This document shows, piece by piece, positions 11,258 to 21,800 of a stretch of DNA of 64,000 nt; the stretch's first letter is position 1; every line of letters begins with the position of its first letter. This stretch comes from Fasciola hepatica (lineage: Eukaryota; Platyhelminthes; Trematoda; Plagiorchiida; Fasciolidae): contig CANUEZ040000103.1 of NCBI GenBank assembly GCA_948099385.1, forward strand, positions 8,480,501 through 8,544,500. The letters are read 5' to 3'. The notes beneath the pieces are model-generated. The model was given only the letters and a program-made list of their open reading frames with translations. It was not told where the DNA came from and ran no database searches. The translations under genes and the position numbers were made by a program.

Positions 11258-12594
11258 GACATGTTTGATGTTTTCTGTCGCCGAACAGCCACTTTACATT
11301 CAGCATGGTGTTTCTCCAGTATTCCACAAGCTTAAGCATTGATCAAATTCATCCTATTTTTTACTTGTTCCTTGATAAACTTTCGTGTTGTGATTGCAAA
11401 CATGATAAATTTCATAAATTTGCCACAGTGCTTCGGCACTTCCCCACGGAGAAATAATCGTTGTGGCAACCAAGCTTGATAAACACAAAATAATTGTTGC
11501 TGCTGTATGGGCTACATGGTAAATAACTCCGACGACGGAAGGCGGGATAAAGCCACGGCCAGTCATAAAGGCTTTGCCTCGACGACGAATATATGATTGC
11601 AATGAGCCCTAAATTAATAGTGCGGAAAATCTTTGCCTTCAACAAACCGACAGCATCCCTGTAAACACAAATTCTTTTATCACAGGAGAATAAAACAATT
11701 TTGATTAAGGCAGGTGTTAGCTGTCGAGAGACTTGCAAGATAAGGCTTACAAAGGGTAGCATATATTGATTCCGTTAGGGAATTCAGTTCAAAAGCATCC
11801 GGTTTTGACGGTCAGTTTAATTTTTGGATAAGTAATTAGTGCATGATGAGTCATGAAGGGCTCAAATGGACATTATTTAGGGGGGAAATATTGTAAATAC
11901 GTAGTTCCTCGTGAACTATAGCCTCGAATTCAATATTATTGCATTTTCGGACGGAATACTTCCTGTGCGTCTTGTTGATGGATGGAAATAAGAAAAAAAA
12001 TGAGATAGTAGAAAGTTCGTTGACGCAATTATTAGACTGTTGCTAGAATTCAGTGGAAGAAAGCAATTTAGAAATTTAACACTCCTTCAGAAAAACACCT
12101 CGTATCACATCTCACGGGAGGCTTGTAAATGTTCTGATACAACAAGTTTCGTTTGTCCATTATTTTCTTTCAGATCTGTGAAGGTATATACAGAATAATG
12201 ATTTGACCAATCCAATTAGTTTGATCTTAATTATAACGCCATTCCTTTGTTTGATGTACAACAAAATAAACTGTTTCTGGAAAGGATCCACGGGCCACCT
12301 CAGGATGCCGAATAAGGAAGCGCGGTGGCGGTGGGGAGATTCGATCTGAAAACGTCAAGGCCTGAAGTTCACGATTCCGAACACTTGACTATCGTTAGTT
12401 ATCAGCGGTAAATTTCCCAGATCTGAAGCGAACTAAAATCATTCTTTGCTAGGAGGAGAAAGGATATTGGTTCATTTTAACACAAAATATTGAAGTCAAA
12501 CATGTCTCTAAGATGCCTAAAAGCGTCATTTTCACTTGGAGCTGCGATCCGAAATTCTACCTAATGACACGATGCAAATCAATTTCACTTACGT
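11258..12594. repeat. Unclassified repeat, copy 2, and unassigned inner-arm DNA
   Basis: 11258-11475 is the direct copy of 7070-7290. Two overlapping minus frames (11354-11602 and 11412-11762) include a segment YIRRRGKAFMTGRGFIPPS that may be a transposon remnant, but I cannot place it in a family. From 11763 to 12594 nothing coding was recognised. The segment ends at the inner arm boundary. The mirror is 26738-28074. Confidence 0.45.
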
Positions 12595-14100
12595 TGATTC
12601 CCTGGAAGTGATGAGTGCCACAACTATGCAAGTGGTCGAAAGAACTCGTTAAAAGCTCGAAATAAAGACCTCCTTGTCCTGGATTCGTTGCGCTCCACCT
12701 CGGATCTAGTCTGTCTCAAACGGTCAACCATACATGATCCGACAAAATGTAATATAAATTATAACATGCTGATGAAAACTAGTTTATCTTGGTACGGATA
12801 TGTGGAACCTCAAAGTGAAACTGTCAGCGAAAGAAAACCCGATTATTGGGTTGATGTATAGTGTGTGTGTGTCTAACATATTCAGCTTTAGTAATAATGT
12901 TAGTTCCTAATTATAAGGATCTTCTGTGATAGACCATTTTCTTACGTATAGTGAATCAGAAATTGGTAACATCACTACCGTGGAATGAATTTCTGGGTTC
13001 TATAAGAGCGAATAACTTCAACAATGTTTACGAAGCAAGAACTGAGACGCTTTCTGCATTTAGACTGCATACTTCTTGCTGAACTACTGCGAAATACGGA
13101 GAAACCAGTTGGTAGGACCTCCGATCAAGATGACAGGAGGAGCAGTGTACAGAAGAACATCAATTACATCAATTCGGTTTTAGTTAAATTGCATGAAAAT
13201 TACCATTATTTCAATCAGAGATCAGGATATGATCCTGAGCTAGGCTGGAGTTGAACGAGGTGGAACATTGCGCATCTGATTAAATGATAACAGATGTTCA
13301 ATTGGTCTTAAAATTCGTGACAACCAAACGCGTGTTCGAATGGGATGTTCGCTAGGATTAAGAACGGTGTAACTGTTTATTCTGCATGCTAGTTACAAAG
13401 CCGTTATCGTAGCTTCTACTCCCCTGGTGATCAACGGAAGCCTTGATCCAGGGGGCTGTATTCAATGACTGCACCAGCTGTACAAACTGATCGCATTATA
13501 GAGGCTACAATATTCAACTTGCTGTGTGAATTTATCACTCGTAATGGTTTGCATTAGCGATCTTTTGCGATTAGATTTACATAACTCCAAGGCATTTTAT
13601 GCGCATCATAAGAATTGTATTTTCAATTTGTCACTAGCACGACGGATCCAACATTTTAGTTATTTGACTTATTCAGAAGGAATTGGTATTGATACCGATA
13701 ACTTGTTACCGCATGCGGTCAGCCAATGAGGTAAAGCATTGTGAATCCCTGACTCCATAGCGTTTAGACTAGATTAGACTCTGCATAATTCCACGTAATC
13801 CATTATTAGTTTGTATGAACCCGTAGATAATCTTGGTTTCATGGCAAATTTTACTCGCGAGAATTATCTCAGCGTGCGAAAAATAGCGTCCATGCTATGA
13901 GACCGGACCTTTATAGGGTTGCTATATTTTTGATTGTCTACATACTAACAAGCACAAGAAAATTCCAGCGTGGAATGAAGTTTGAACGGACAGGAAGGAG
14001 CCCGCAAAAATGTTTCCAAGACCTGAAAACACTACACAGAAAAGTAATAGAAATCTCGGCCACGAAGTTCATCGAAACCGTTGCCTGTGAATTTTTCAGA
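12595..14100. other. Unassigned spacer DNA next to left arm
   Basis: The best open stretch is 13024-13254 (+), 76 codons starting at an ATG, with a run of Leu- and Arg-rich helix-like sequence and no recognised motif. A second stretch is 13526-13729 (+). No reverse complement of the first 60 bases (12595-12655) was noticed elsewhere in the spacer, so this edge is not simply continued on the other side. There is a short GT run at about 12858. Confidence 0.4.
13024..13254 (+). CDS. Unrecognised small ORF
   Basis: This is a 76-codon ATG frame in the non-palindromic part of the spacer. The composition looks soluble and charged, with an N-terminal Leu-rich helix-like segment, a DDRRSS turn and a Tyr/His/Asn-rich end. 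I do not recognise a domain. It could be an exon, a transposon fragment or chance. No splice pair, poly(A) signal or neighbour supports one option. Confidence 0.15.
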   Translation: MFTKQELRRFLHLDCILLAELLRNTEKPVGRTSDQDDRRSSVQKNINYINSVLVKLHENYHYFNQRSGYDPELGWS

Positions 14101-15193
14101 CGCATCACAACCCAACAATGCAAATTTGTTCAATATTCTGGATAGAATACTCCTCTCAACTGCCAAGATTTTATTATTATAGGCTTACAGCTTGCATTTG
14201 CAAACGATGCTACTGCTGCACACTCTGCAAAACTTCACAGAGAAATATATGTCCCCTCCTGTCTCAGTTTAAAACTGAAGTTGCTGCCAAGGAATTTATC
14301 AGCCGACAGTATTTTGTCGCTGCTAATACAGAATTCAAGAGGACGAGGATGCCTGTGGATAAAACCCCTCTGGGAAGAGGGGTTCACAAAATCCACGACA
14401 AAGATCATAGCCTTGATAAATATTGAGCCAATAGTCCCTCTCAGCAGCTCAATTTAACAAGCTTCGGCCATCGTGCGGAGGCTTCTTATGTAGTTGGTCG
14501 CAAAATAGCTGCTGATCTAGATAATTCGCCAGTCTCCACTCCATCTGAGCCGCGTCGCAAGCCTCAAACTTACAGAATGGTCCTGATGAAATGGTCCAAC
14601 TTACTATGTTTCCCGACGTCCACAGACCTGATAAAAGTCCCCCTGAATCCAGGACCAGTAACAAATTATCATACAAAAACCCGAATGACGTGATTCCTTA
14701 GACTAGATTGAGGGGTGCCTGGTCAAACTTACTAACTACTTCCACAGCATATTGTTCAAGAAACGAAAGCCAACCTTTGCAGGAATCCAAAATCAAACAC
14801 CGGTTCGGGAAAACATCCCAATACCTTAAATCAAATCAGTAATCCCTCAGCGGTCCATGACAGAACTAGTCATTCTTTGCAAACCTCAGAAAGGAGCTGG
14901 ACTAAATGTAATTACACCGATATCCGCAATGAATTCAAAACTAAGTAGAGTAACTTCGTCGGCAAAATCAGTCATCACACCTCAGGACCCGGGCCTCGCT
15001 CTTCGCTCCCAATCAGTCTTTCGTTTCCAGGTGTAGTGAAACATAACAACACCTAATCTAACCACGAAAATGGAAGTCTCGGAAAGACTATTCAGATAGT
15101 TTTGCCATCACCTTATCCAAATGCATTAACGGTTGAATACTTACGTCCCACCCAACCACACCATACATCCTGTTCCCTATTTCCCAAATAGTC

Positions 15194-15838
15194 GTGAGCT
15201 TTCGGACTCAATGCCACCCTATCCAAATTTGCCTTTTTTCGTTTCTTCTAAATGTCTCACCTGCCATACCATCTCTCCCCACATCAGCCTACAGTCCGCC
15301 AGTGGCCTTAATTTCTTCAAATCTGGCAGTCAACTTTAGGGGCCATATATTCAATATACGTCGTGGCCATGATGATGATAATTTTGCAATTGCACTTTTG
15401 AACGCTCGCTCCCTTGTGACCAAACTTGCATCCGTCCGCTCCTTTGCGCTGCAATCTCACCTTGATGTGATCCTCGCAACTGAAACTTGGCTTACCGATA
15501 AAACACCCCTCCGACAGATCTCCATACCAGGTTATAATATGTTCGCTACGGAAAAATCTGAGAGAGATGGTGGTGGATGTCTTGCTTATAGTAAGAACTG
15601 TCTTGTAACACACTTACTCCAACTTCCTGTATTTGATAGGGTCCAAGACTGTGTTTGGATCCCTATACCACGGCTTCAAGGACAGCTCGTCGCTGGCTGT
15701 GTTTACTGCACGCTGGGCTGCAACACGGGTCACGTAAATACAACCACCGATGCATTCTGTCACATAGCTGAAATCCTGCACGCTGCTGAAATCGTCGCAG
15801 GGACTTCAACCTCCCTAACACTTGTTGGACAAACCTGA
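15194..15838 (+). pseudogene. CR1-like endonuclease, N-terminal two thirds
   Basis: The frame contains LLNARSL near residue 70 (metal-binding Asn), ATETWLTD (catalytic Glu) and IPGYNMFATE, in the order of the exonuclease-endonuclease-phosphatase domain. It stops at LVGQT, where the family normally has GDFN, so the catalytic Asp-Asn pair is lost to a stop. The domain resumes at 15865-16110 with QHVTSPTRGNNILDFIFT and a CDHNV box (usual SDH). The true start is unclear because the first 50 residues do not look like the domain. Confidence 0.75.
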
Positions 15839-15864
15839 AATCTTCTACGAAATTATGTATTTTT

Positions 15865-16110
15865 ATGTCATGTATCCGTGCAGGCGGATGGAAGCAACAC
15901 GTAACATCACCCACCAGAGGGAACAATATTCTTGATTTTATCTTCACTTTAGGCCTCCGGGATATAAAGACAAATGTCCTTAGCCACTTTCCTGGTTGTG
16001 ATCATAATGTCATAACATGTGAATACTCAGTTCAACCGCGTCACCCCGAAGGACCTCGAAATCGGAAATCTTTTCGAAATGCAAATGGGACATTTTACCC
16101 GCTATCCTGA
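15865..16110 (+). pseudogene. CR1-like endonuclease, C-terminal part
   Basis: This continues the nuclease of 15194-15838 in another frame. It has THVTSPTRG-like sequence followed by ILDFIFT and PGCDHNVIT, the C-terminal metal-site motif with His kept. A stop after NANGTFYPLS separates it from the reverse transcriptase. Confidence 0.7.
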
Positions 16111-16419
16111 TTAGTCAGACCTGGGATCAATTCTCCTTGACATTTGATCCTCAGCTGGCATCGGGCGTGACTTACCGTAACTTATTCTACTATCCAAACG
16201 TCATTTCTCCCGAGATAGTCGAAGTCAGTGTGAGAAAAACCTGCAGGCAACAAAAAATGTAACGTGTATCTGAGAAGCTGCAACTTGCCTACGAAAGGAT
16301 CAACGACCTCTCTATCTTCCTCTGCCTAAGCCACTTCTCACGCCAGCTACTAAGCGAAAAGGAGGACAAGCTGGAAAAGCATGAACTGTACGCTCTCAAC
16401 CAGCCGAATAAAGTAGTCC

Positions 16420-17511
16420 ACCTCTCAGGGCTTATTGAAACTCAGAACATCCACTGTACAACCAAAATACCATATTTTCTCCTATCGGAGAACTCTAGTA
16501 TTAGATCACTGCAGTTAATTGCTAGGGCGTTCAATGATTTCTTTAATTCTACCTTCATAAAAGACAACAATAGTCGAACCCAGGATCTCACCTCATTGAC
16601 TGCCGATACCTTATCAACCGTAGTATTCCCATCTAACGAAGTCAGAAGCTGCTAAATACCACCTTGCCTCCGGCCCTCCCTGGACCCGATGGTATCCCTC
16701 TAACAATGTTTCATCTTGGCGGCCCGGACATTGTTATGCTTACGCTGATTTTATTTAACGCCTCCATGTGACAAATCATTTTCCCATCGCAGTGGAAAAC
16801 ATCCGTTAACATCCCTCTTCAGGAGAAGGGTGCCTAACATGACCCTGCTAATTACCGCCCTTCAACCACACTCCCATTATATCTACGATAGTGGAACGAG
16901 TAGATACGGATAAGATTGTCCATTTCATTCTTATCTGTGGGTTATTAAATAAGAACCAACACGGGTTCCTAAATTCTAGATCGTGTCTTACCTGCAAACT
17001 TCATTTTTTTAATATAATCACAACGTCGGCTGAATCTGGAAAGTCATTTATCGTTATCTACGTTTATATGACAAAAGCTTTTAATCGCATGCCTCATGCT
17101 CGGCTGCTAACCAAGGTTAAGTCTTACGTCATCACAGATGCGCTCTTTGCTTAGTTTTCATCCAACCTTAGCATGCGATTGCAAGCAGTAAACATCAAGG
17201 GTGGTCTACCATAACCCCAGCCAGTCACAAGTGGTGTTATACCAAGCAGTGCGTTCGGCCCACTTTCATTTCTTCTCTACATCAACGGAGTATTCGAAGA
17301 AACACGCCATGGCACGGCGTTTCTATTGGTCAATGATACCAAAATTGTCCATTTCTTTAAACCCCATACCCTAACCTATACCCTCACCGAAATAACTGGT
17401 GATCAGAACGCTCTTAACATATGGTACAACACTTGGAAAATGAGTTTTTCCGCTGCTAAGACTGCCATTCTCACGTATAAAAGTTACTTCCTCCTAAATC
17501 CCTCACCTTAG
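16420..17511 (+). pseudogene. CR1-like reverse transcriptase, multiply broken
   Basis: Pieces in several frames include PDGIPLTMFHLGGPD and NYRPS (finger region, about 16680-16860), HGFLNSRSCLT (about 16958), MTKAFNRMPHARLL (motif A, about 17070), TSGVIPSSAFGPL (motif B, about 17228) and LLVNDTKIVHFF (motif C, about 17320). The catalytic ADD of motif C reads VND and motif A has lost its leading Asp, so it cannot be active. At least six stops or frameshifts were seen. Confidence 0.75.
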
Positions 17512-18284
17512 CGGTTCGTACATTCCTATTGCTTCGTTAGTACGAGATCTCAGCTCACAGTACTCCTTCACCTTTACCTTCCGAGAACAAGCCGCCTCCC
17601 AGGTGGCCAAGACTAAGAGAACTATAGCCCTTATCTGTAGAACTATTAGAATACACTGTAGCAACCTCTTGATCTTTAAATCCCGCGCCAGACCGCAGCC
17701 CGAGTACTGCCCTCTGGTATACACTCTTAAACGTAAACCTGGTAGACTCGCCATCGAAAAACTTCAGCAATCCTTCAGAAACCAATTACTCGGCTCATCA
17801 TTTCTCTTGAAATGAAAGAGAGATGTGAGCTACTGAAAATCGAACCCTTGTGGCTACGACGTACGAAACTCAATCTTTGTCTTCTATTCAACCCCCCACA
17901 TTCTAGACCGCATACGCCCATCACTGATCTGTGTTTCGCTCAAGACGCACCCTATCCTCTTCGTAATTGAACTCATACTACTGAATTTCCTTATTCCAGG
18001 ACAAACCTTAAAGGAAGGTTCCTCATCACCGCCTATTCCCGTATTTCGAGCAAACTCTCTGAAGACATTCAGGCCTGCCAGTCACAAGACCGATCAGAAA
18101 TTGTCCTTACAAAATATCTTTATGTCGCCAAAGTACTACAATTAACCCATAGGTGCACCACGATGGAACAAGCTTATGAGGGTTACCTAGATTTTTGAAT
18201 AAATAAGAAAGCATGACCTGGCTAACATACTTTGCAAATCCGACATCACCTAGCCCATATACCTTCTCCATCGCCAGATTCCAT

Positions 18285-18333
18285 CACGACGAAACTGCAC
18301 CTTGACGTGGTGTGATGGCTTGCGCGCCTCTAT
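18285..18333 (+). mobile_element. Detached 5' end of the RTE-like element
   Basis: The sequence CACCTTGACGTGGTG... up to CTCTAT runs straight on into CTATGACCCAAAGAG at 23031 once the gypsy element and one copy of its CTAT duplication are taken out conceptually. The RTE-like element therefore probably starts at or shortly before 18285. The exact 5' end is uncertain. Confidence 0.5.
18330..18333 (+). repeat. Target site duplication CTAT (left)
   Basis: CTAT directly precedes the 5' LTR (TGTAACA) and recurs at 23031-23034 directly after the 3' LTR. A 4-base duplication fits several Ty3/gypsy lineages. Together with intact LTR ends it shows that both LTRs belong to one insertion. Confidence 0.85.
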
Positions 18334-18775
18334 TGTAACAGGGAATGCTGGGGCCAGGGAACGGCGTAAACATCAAGGCGAACGAACGAACCAAACAAGG
18401 GCCACAGACAAGAGAACAGGTGGCGAATATGTCGGAGGCGTCCCGAAGCAGGCAAAAAGAAGCACACAGACGACCAGAGAGGAAGCAGCGGGACCTCCGG
18501 CAACCAGCAAGATAGCTCAGGTGAAGGGCTGCCGATCGAGCCGTCAACTGAGACAGTCGGACCAACCGAAGGGAAATGACGGGCAAGAGAAGCAAGCCAT
18601 CGGCCACAGGCAAATGGACAGAATGCAGCCGAAGCGCTCAAGCAGCGACAATAGCAATCTTGGTGCCGCGCAGTCTGGAAAAAAGCCTATATAAGCGACT
18701 GTATGTGTGCCATGACTCGACTTGTGTGACCGTGGGAATACAAGTATCCTGCCGTGCGTTGTCGTCCTTGTTACA
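18334..18775 (+). repeat. 5' LTR
   Basis: 442 bases from TGTAACA to TGTTACA, which are inverted terminal repeats of each other. It contains a TATA box at 18688-18695 and an open frame that continues in the 3' LTR as the end of Gag-Pol. The R and U5 boundaries and the poly(A) site were not resolved. Confidence 0.95.
18688..18695 (+). promoter_or_regulatory. LTR TATA box
   Basis: TATATAAG, about 88 bases before the end of the 5' LTR and about 113 bases before the Gag ATG. Its position suits a start site in the last third of the LTR. The same octamer in the 3' LTR (22943-22950) contains the TAA stop codon of Gag-Pol. Confidence 0.65.
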
Positions 18776-18776
18776 T

Positions 18777-18790
18777 TGGTGCCGTGACCA
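18777..18790 (+). other. Primer binding site, tRNA-His type
   Basis: TGGTGCCGTGACCA starts one base after the 5' LTR. From memory, metazoan tRNA-His ends ...TGGTCACGGCA plus CCA, which would pair with all 14 bases. This is where minus-strand DNA synthesis would start. The old copy has the related TGGGTGCCATGACC just after its LTR at about 39356. Confidence 0.75.
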
Positions 18791-18800
18791 CGCTCACGTG

Positions 18801-21800
18801 ATGAAGTTTCCCTGGCCTGTTGCGTTCGCGGATGGGGATGTGGAGGAATGGATCACGGATTTTGAAAGGATAGCGGCATGCAACGGAGTGAAAGGAGACA
18901 CACCTTTGTTGGCGGCGCTTGGGGCACTGCTGACTGGGCGTGCCAAGGCGGTGTATGATCTGAAGATGGGGGGAAAAACAAGCCCCACTTATCGGGAGGT
19001 CCGTGCGGGGCTGGTGAAGGAGTTCACACAGGAAGGTGATCGGCAGAAAGCAATGGACCGATTCAGTACGGCTCGTTATGACAGCACCCAAGACCCAGTC
19101 GTTCATTATCAGTACCTGTTGCGCCAACTATCGATCGGGCTGCCCGAGGCAAGTGGCGTAACTAGGGCACGCCTTGTTCGTGATCGTTTCGTTCAAAGCA
19201 TGGCCCCGGATGTCCAAGGCAGGTTGAGAATGGCGATTGCGTGCGGCGTGAATGATACAGAACGCCTGTTTATGATTGTTCGTGCAGCCCACGAAGAAGT
19301 GACAGTTTCCCGATTAGAGCAATCGGATTTGGAGTCCACGTTGCAGAAGATGAGCGAGGAAATCGCACAATTAAAACTGGAACTCAATCGACAAACACAA
19401 CGCAATAATGACGCAATGACGCATGGAACACGAAGGAGGTGTTTTGCATGTGGCAAGGTAGGACATTTCGCCCGATTTTGTCCAGAAAAACGCTTCTCGT
19501 CTTGCTTTTCTTTATCTACATTCAAGTCGAGGGGGGTGCCTATGGTTGAGATCAGAATTGGGGGCGAACGTAAAATTGCAGTCGTAGATACGGGGGCTGG
19601 GGTATCTGTGACACCTCGCGTTGAGGGAATCGTAGTGAGGCCATGCGAAATACGAGTGCGTGCAGTCGGAGGAGAGGCTCTGAGAGTAGCGGGAAAGCAG
19701 CAGCTAACGGTTCAGATCGGCGACGTTCGTGTGACGCATGAGATGTTACTGGTTGAAGGGGTCGCCGAGACAATCGTAGGGGTTGATCTGTTGGAACGCG
19801 TAGGAGCAAAAATTGATTTCGAAGCTCATCGAATGCGGGTTGGGGAGAAGGATGTCGAGCTGCAATCCCGCTGGGGCCGGCTGAACCGCGTTGGTATCGT
19901 AAAAACTTCCTCGGTTCCAGGTTGTCCAGTCCCGTGTGTCAGACAGTGTCTCGAGAGGTATGCGGAGTTGTTTTCGACACCAGATGATGAGTACGGCTTT
20001 TGCGATTGGCAAGAACACAGGATCAATTTGGTGCCGGGTGCGGCATGCAAACCAGTGTATCGGAGGCTGCCGTGGAAAGTCGTACCGGAAGTTGAGAAGC
20101 AGGTTCGGGACATGCTGTCGAAGGGAATAATTCAGGAAAGCACTAGCCCGTATTCCTCACCAGTGTTGTTAACGCGGAAATCGGATGGGACGTATAGATT
20201 TTGCGTTGACTTCCGGGAACTGAACCGCGTCACAATCAAGGATGCGTTCCCAATGCCATTAACCGAGGAGATATTTGAGCAGCTTCATGACGCGAAGGTG
20301 CTGTCGTTAATCGACTTGAGGTCGGGCTATTGGCAGCTGCCGGTGCTCGTGAGCGACAGAGAGAAAACAGCGTTCTGTGTCAACGGGAAGCAGTATGAGT
20401 TCCTGCGGATGCCTTTTGGGTTGTGTAACGCACCGGCTACTTTCAGGCGTTTGCTGCTCCAGGTACTGGAGAACCTGGATGGTGTTGTGGTGTATGGGGA
20501 TGATATTGTGGTATTTTCAAGGACAATTGACGGGCATGTGTCCAGATTAAGCGCAGTCCTAGAGAGAATCAAATCGGCGGGTTTGAAGTTGAGTGCAAAG
20601 AAGTGCCAGATAGCGCGTGACAAAATCGTTTGTTTGGGACATATTGTTGGAGGAGGAAAACTGCAACCCCTACCCGAGAAAGCGGAGACGATTAGGGGTT
20701 TCCCCTCGCCAAAATCAAAGCGCCAACTGAGATCCTTCCTTGGCTTGGTCGGCTATGACGCCAAGTTTGTGCCAAATTTTGCCCAGAAAGCTGGTGTCCT
20801 GTTTCAACTACTGAGGAAGGATAAGAAATTCGAGTGGACGTCAGATACGGAGGCGGCGTTCAGGAAACTCAAGGAAAGTGCAACAAACCCTCGAAACTGT
20901 TTGACAATACCAAAGCCGCATGAGAGATTCACCGTAGCTGTGGATGCCAGTGACGTCGGAATTGGCGCAGTATTGTCACAACCGTCTGGAGTGATCGAGT
21001 ACGCCAGTCGACTGCTCACAAGTGCCGAGAGGAAATACTCCACCACGGAAAAGGAATGCTTAGCAATCGTGTGGGCACTGGAAAAGTGGAGAACATATCT
21101 GATTGCTACTAACTTCTGTATCAAAACGGATCACAAGCCATTGACGTGGTTGATGACAACAAGAGATCCAAGAGGGAGGTTGGCACGGTGGGCGTACCGC
21201 CTGCAAGAATTCACCTTTACAATCGAGCATGTTAGCGGACGAGAAAACGAAATACCTGACGCATTATCCCACCCGATCCCAGACGACCAACTGCCGGCGG
21301 AGGCGATCCCAGTGAATCGGCTAATGTCAAATGAGGGTGTTTTCAGCCACCAAAGAAATGACAGTCTGGTGCGGACGGTTTGTTCACATCTTCAAGCCAA
21401 AACAAGACCAGACGGGAGCTCACCTGCACTGCGCGACCTACTAAAAATTTGGGAGCGATTGCATGCGGAAGATGGCAAGCTGTTCGTTGACGTTGATGTG
21501 GGACAGGGTCTGCGACCCAGACGACTGCCTTTTGTTTCCGAGGCCGTACGTGAGCAGGCAATACAGCTAGCGCACGACAGTGCTCACATAGGACAACAAC
21601 GAGTCTTCGAATTGTTGCGGCGCAGAGTCTTCTGGCCCACGATGCGGCACGACGTTGACGACTACATACGAACTTGCCCTGATTGTCAACGGAACCGGGA
21701 GCACGCAACAGCTACACCGCCAATGCAGCCCATAGAAGCACAGCGAGTCTTTCAAAGCTGGGGTTTGGACATTTTTGGTCCTTTACCTGTGAGTGTTACT

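Larger units (their letters stand above)
1..12594. repeat. Left arm of giant inverted repeat
   Basis: This segment is the reverse complement of 26738-39331. Paired positions sum to 39331 outside base 5166 and to 39332 inside it, because the left arm has one extra A near 5166. Single-base differences seen by eye lie at 2082, 5007, 5184, 7086, 7087, 8202 and 8869, plus a mismatch at about 12586 next to the inner edge. Similarity stops at about 12594. The outer end is not seen because the match reaches base 1, so the true arm is longer than 12.6 kb or was cut by a contig end. Near-identity of the arms, although the elements inside are themselves decayed, points to recent duplication or continuing gene conversion. 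An assembly inversion artefact cannot be excluded from sequence alone. Confidence 0.97.
14100..18211 (+). mobile_element. CR1-like non-LTR retrotransposon, broken (spacer)
   Basis: This is a long but dead element with an ORF1-like region full of stops (about 14100-15050), an endonuclease (about 15194-16110), a reverse transcriptase (about 16400-17500) and a thumb or C-terminal part (to about 18150). It ends in TTTTTGAATAAATAAG at about 18190-18211, a tail like the short A/T repeats of CR1-type elements. Start and end are estimates. It is present once in the spacer and not in the arms. Confidence 0.75.

Noticed and set aside
12858..12872. GT microsatellite
   Set aside because: Only about six units, too short to call.
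18302..18694. 130-codon plus-strand frame in the 5' LTR as a separate gene
   Set aside because: It is the same LTR frame that forms the tail of Gag-Pol in the 3' LTR. In the 5' LTR it lies upstream of the probable transcription start.
21343..21755. Minus-strand frames of 121 and 62 codons
   Set aside because: Shadows of the integrase coding region.
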